From Antennarius striatus (lineage: Eukaryota > Chordata > Actinopteri > Lophiiformes > Antennariidae): DNA of 64,000 nt. The stretch lies in the NCBI RefSeq assembly GCF_040054535.1, contig NC_090782.1, positions 17,565,001-17,629,000 of the forward strand, given 5' to 3'. Positions 62,541 through 64,000 of this stretch are shown piece after piece (the stretch's first letter is position 1; each line of letters opens with the position of its first letter). The position numbers and the translations under genes are program-made. The notes beneath the pieces were generated by a model. The model saw only the letters and a list, made by a program, of their open reading frames with translations. It was not told the DNA's origin and did not search any database.

Positions 62541-64000
62541 TGTTATTGTTGTTGCAGTGCTCCCACGACACCAACAATCTCTGCTTCCCTCCCCCACACG
62601 GGCTCACATCTATCTCCCTTTCACTCCTCTCTTCCCCCTCCTGTCCTACGCAGCCCTGACATGCCTACTTCAATTGATTTAGACTCAATTCAGCTTCTGA
62701 TCTGATTGTTATCATGTGACTTTTGCACACCTCCCCCTCAATAAATGACTACTGTATTATTTTTGGTTTGGGGCAGAGATCTCTCTGGCCCAGATAGGAA
62801 AGTTATTCACTACACCGTGTTTTTTTTTCCTGCCTGTTCGCTCCACTCCGGCCCTATCTTTCACCTTCCCGTTCTTCATCTCTTCTAAAAAAACAACCTC
62901 ATATTCGGCCACCGGTGCAGTCTCCTATCTACTCCTTCCCTTAGCTGTACAGTCTGGTGGGAAGGCTCTGGATTGGCTGTCTTTGTTAACAGGAGACTGG
63001 CTCTCAGTTCACCACACCTGAAGTGTGGGTGGCTGAACAGGGGGCACCCATAACCACTGCACGATAATGGGAATCCAAGATGACAGGGAGGGGTCCCATA
63101 AAACCACCAGAGAGACCAGAAGAAGAGCGACGTTCCAGGGAAGTCATTGACAAATGAGAGCAGAGAGAAGTTTAAAATGAAAAAAAAAAAAAAAAAGGAT
63201 GATTGATTTTTTCCCCCCCCTCTTTTGTGAATAAATCGTTGATTTGCTTTGTGTTTGTCTGTATTGGATTTCAAACTGTAGTGTTTGGGAGGATTAATGT
63301 CACGAACAATCCCTCAAACTCATTTTCTGTCTCGCTGTGGAGCTCTGTGGGAATTACTGTTTCAGGATAAGATGGAGAGATATTGCTTTTTCTGGTGGCG
63401 GACGGTCCTGTTTATGATGAGGTGAACTCTGGATTCATTGTGTCCCTTTGAGTTGAGCTGTTTTGAATACTTTTTTTTTTTTTTTAAATTCAAGATAACT
63501 CTGTCCTCACTTGTCCCAAAACAATTGCTCTACTCTGCTTACATTCTCCACTATCGCTTAAAGGGGATAGAATAACCTTGTTGATTATTGTTTAAATAAC
63601 TCATTCCACTCTCCTCATATTTTAGAGTTGTTTAACATGTTGGAAATCGGTGTGAGTTTTTGGGTGTTTTCTACCAGGCGAGCTGTAATAGGGGAAAGAA
63701 GCTTGACGGGAGTCAGTTTATCATGAGCACAGAGAGCACAACAGATAGATTCCCCCTGTCTCCTCCCCTTCAGCACAGATAGACTCAGAGCATGGGCAGT
63801 CAGCCAACACTATCAATCTATCCGCTCCTACCCCCAGCCTCTGACTCTTATTGGAGGACAGCAAAGGGGCAAGGAAGCATGAATCATAGCCTGGCTATGA
63901 GAAGCTGTTCTGCTTCTAAATACACTTGTTTTGACTCAGAATGGCTCGGTTGTGTTTCCTTTAATGACATTCTTGCAAGTGATTGTCAAAACGCTTTAAC
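62539..64000. other. Intergenic region to the window end
   Basis: No gene is supported. About 62.66-62.76 kb and 63.68-64.0 kb are low-repeat and rich in homeodomain, GATA and E-box-like words, so they may contain further enhancers. An A17 run lies at about 63180-63196 and T runs near 63.48 kb. Confidence 0.45.

Overview
The window is vertebrate nuclear DNA, almost certainly from a teleost fish. Genes are split by GT-AG introns into vertebrate-type exons, the intergenic DNA is rich in long CA, GATA-type, AT and CT microsatellites, and Tc1-like, Tigger-like and RTE-type transposon relics of the kind common in fish are present. Four protein-coding genes can be supported; no tRNA, rRNA, CRISPR array or prokaryotic feature is seen.

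Layout: (1) 1-5.2 kb, no gene found, one strong CTCF-like motif and a long TG tract. (2) 5.25-6.84 kb, minus strand: a two-exon forkhead gene best matched to foxq2, with a perfect CRE upstream. (3) 7.1-10.0 kb: intergenic, with a dispersed repeat full of nuclear-receptor half-sites and an AT/CA microsatellite cluster. (4) 10.12-18.26 kb, plus strand: pias4, an 11-exon SUMO E3 ligase gene (507 aa), with a TISU start context, a GC-AG first intron, a Tc1-type element and a second copy of the dispersed repeat in its introns. (5) 18.3-24.2 kb: long probable 3' UTR of pias4, a Tigger-like relic, then the map2k2 promoter. (6) 24.2-32.6 kb, plus strand: map2k2 (MEK2), 11 coding exons, 399 aa, with intron 7 largely a decayed Tc1 transposon. 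(7) 32.6-46.8 kb: intergenic and probable 5' region of zbtb7a. (8) 46.85-51.87 kb, plus strand: zbtb7a, three coding exons, 601 aa, BTB plus four zinc fingers. (9) 51.9-64 kb: probable 3' UTR, microsatellites, a CTCF-like motif and at least one stretch that looks like a conserved regulatory element.

The genes are not an operon. Their neighbourhood is an ancient synteny block: human 19p13.3 holds PIAS4, ZBTB7A and MAP2K2 together, but in a different order and orientation, explained by one inversion. foxq2 at the edge is a gene that, as I recall, placental mammals have lost. Functionally: pias4 (SUMO ligation in the nucleus), map2k2 (MAPK cascade, cytoplasm), zbtb7a (transcriptional repressor) and foxq2 (developmental transcription factor).

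I did not find an undescribed protein system. The most unusual structures are interlocked inverted repeats in pias4 intron 5, a transposon-like repeat carrying clustered AGGTCA half-sites, and the TISU/GC-AG arrangement at the start of pias4. All exon boundaries were worked out by hand from reading frame, splice consensus and remembered vertebrate protein sequences; no database search was run.
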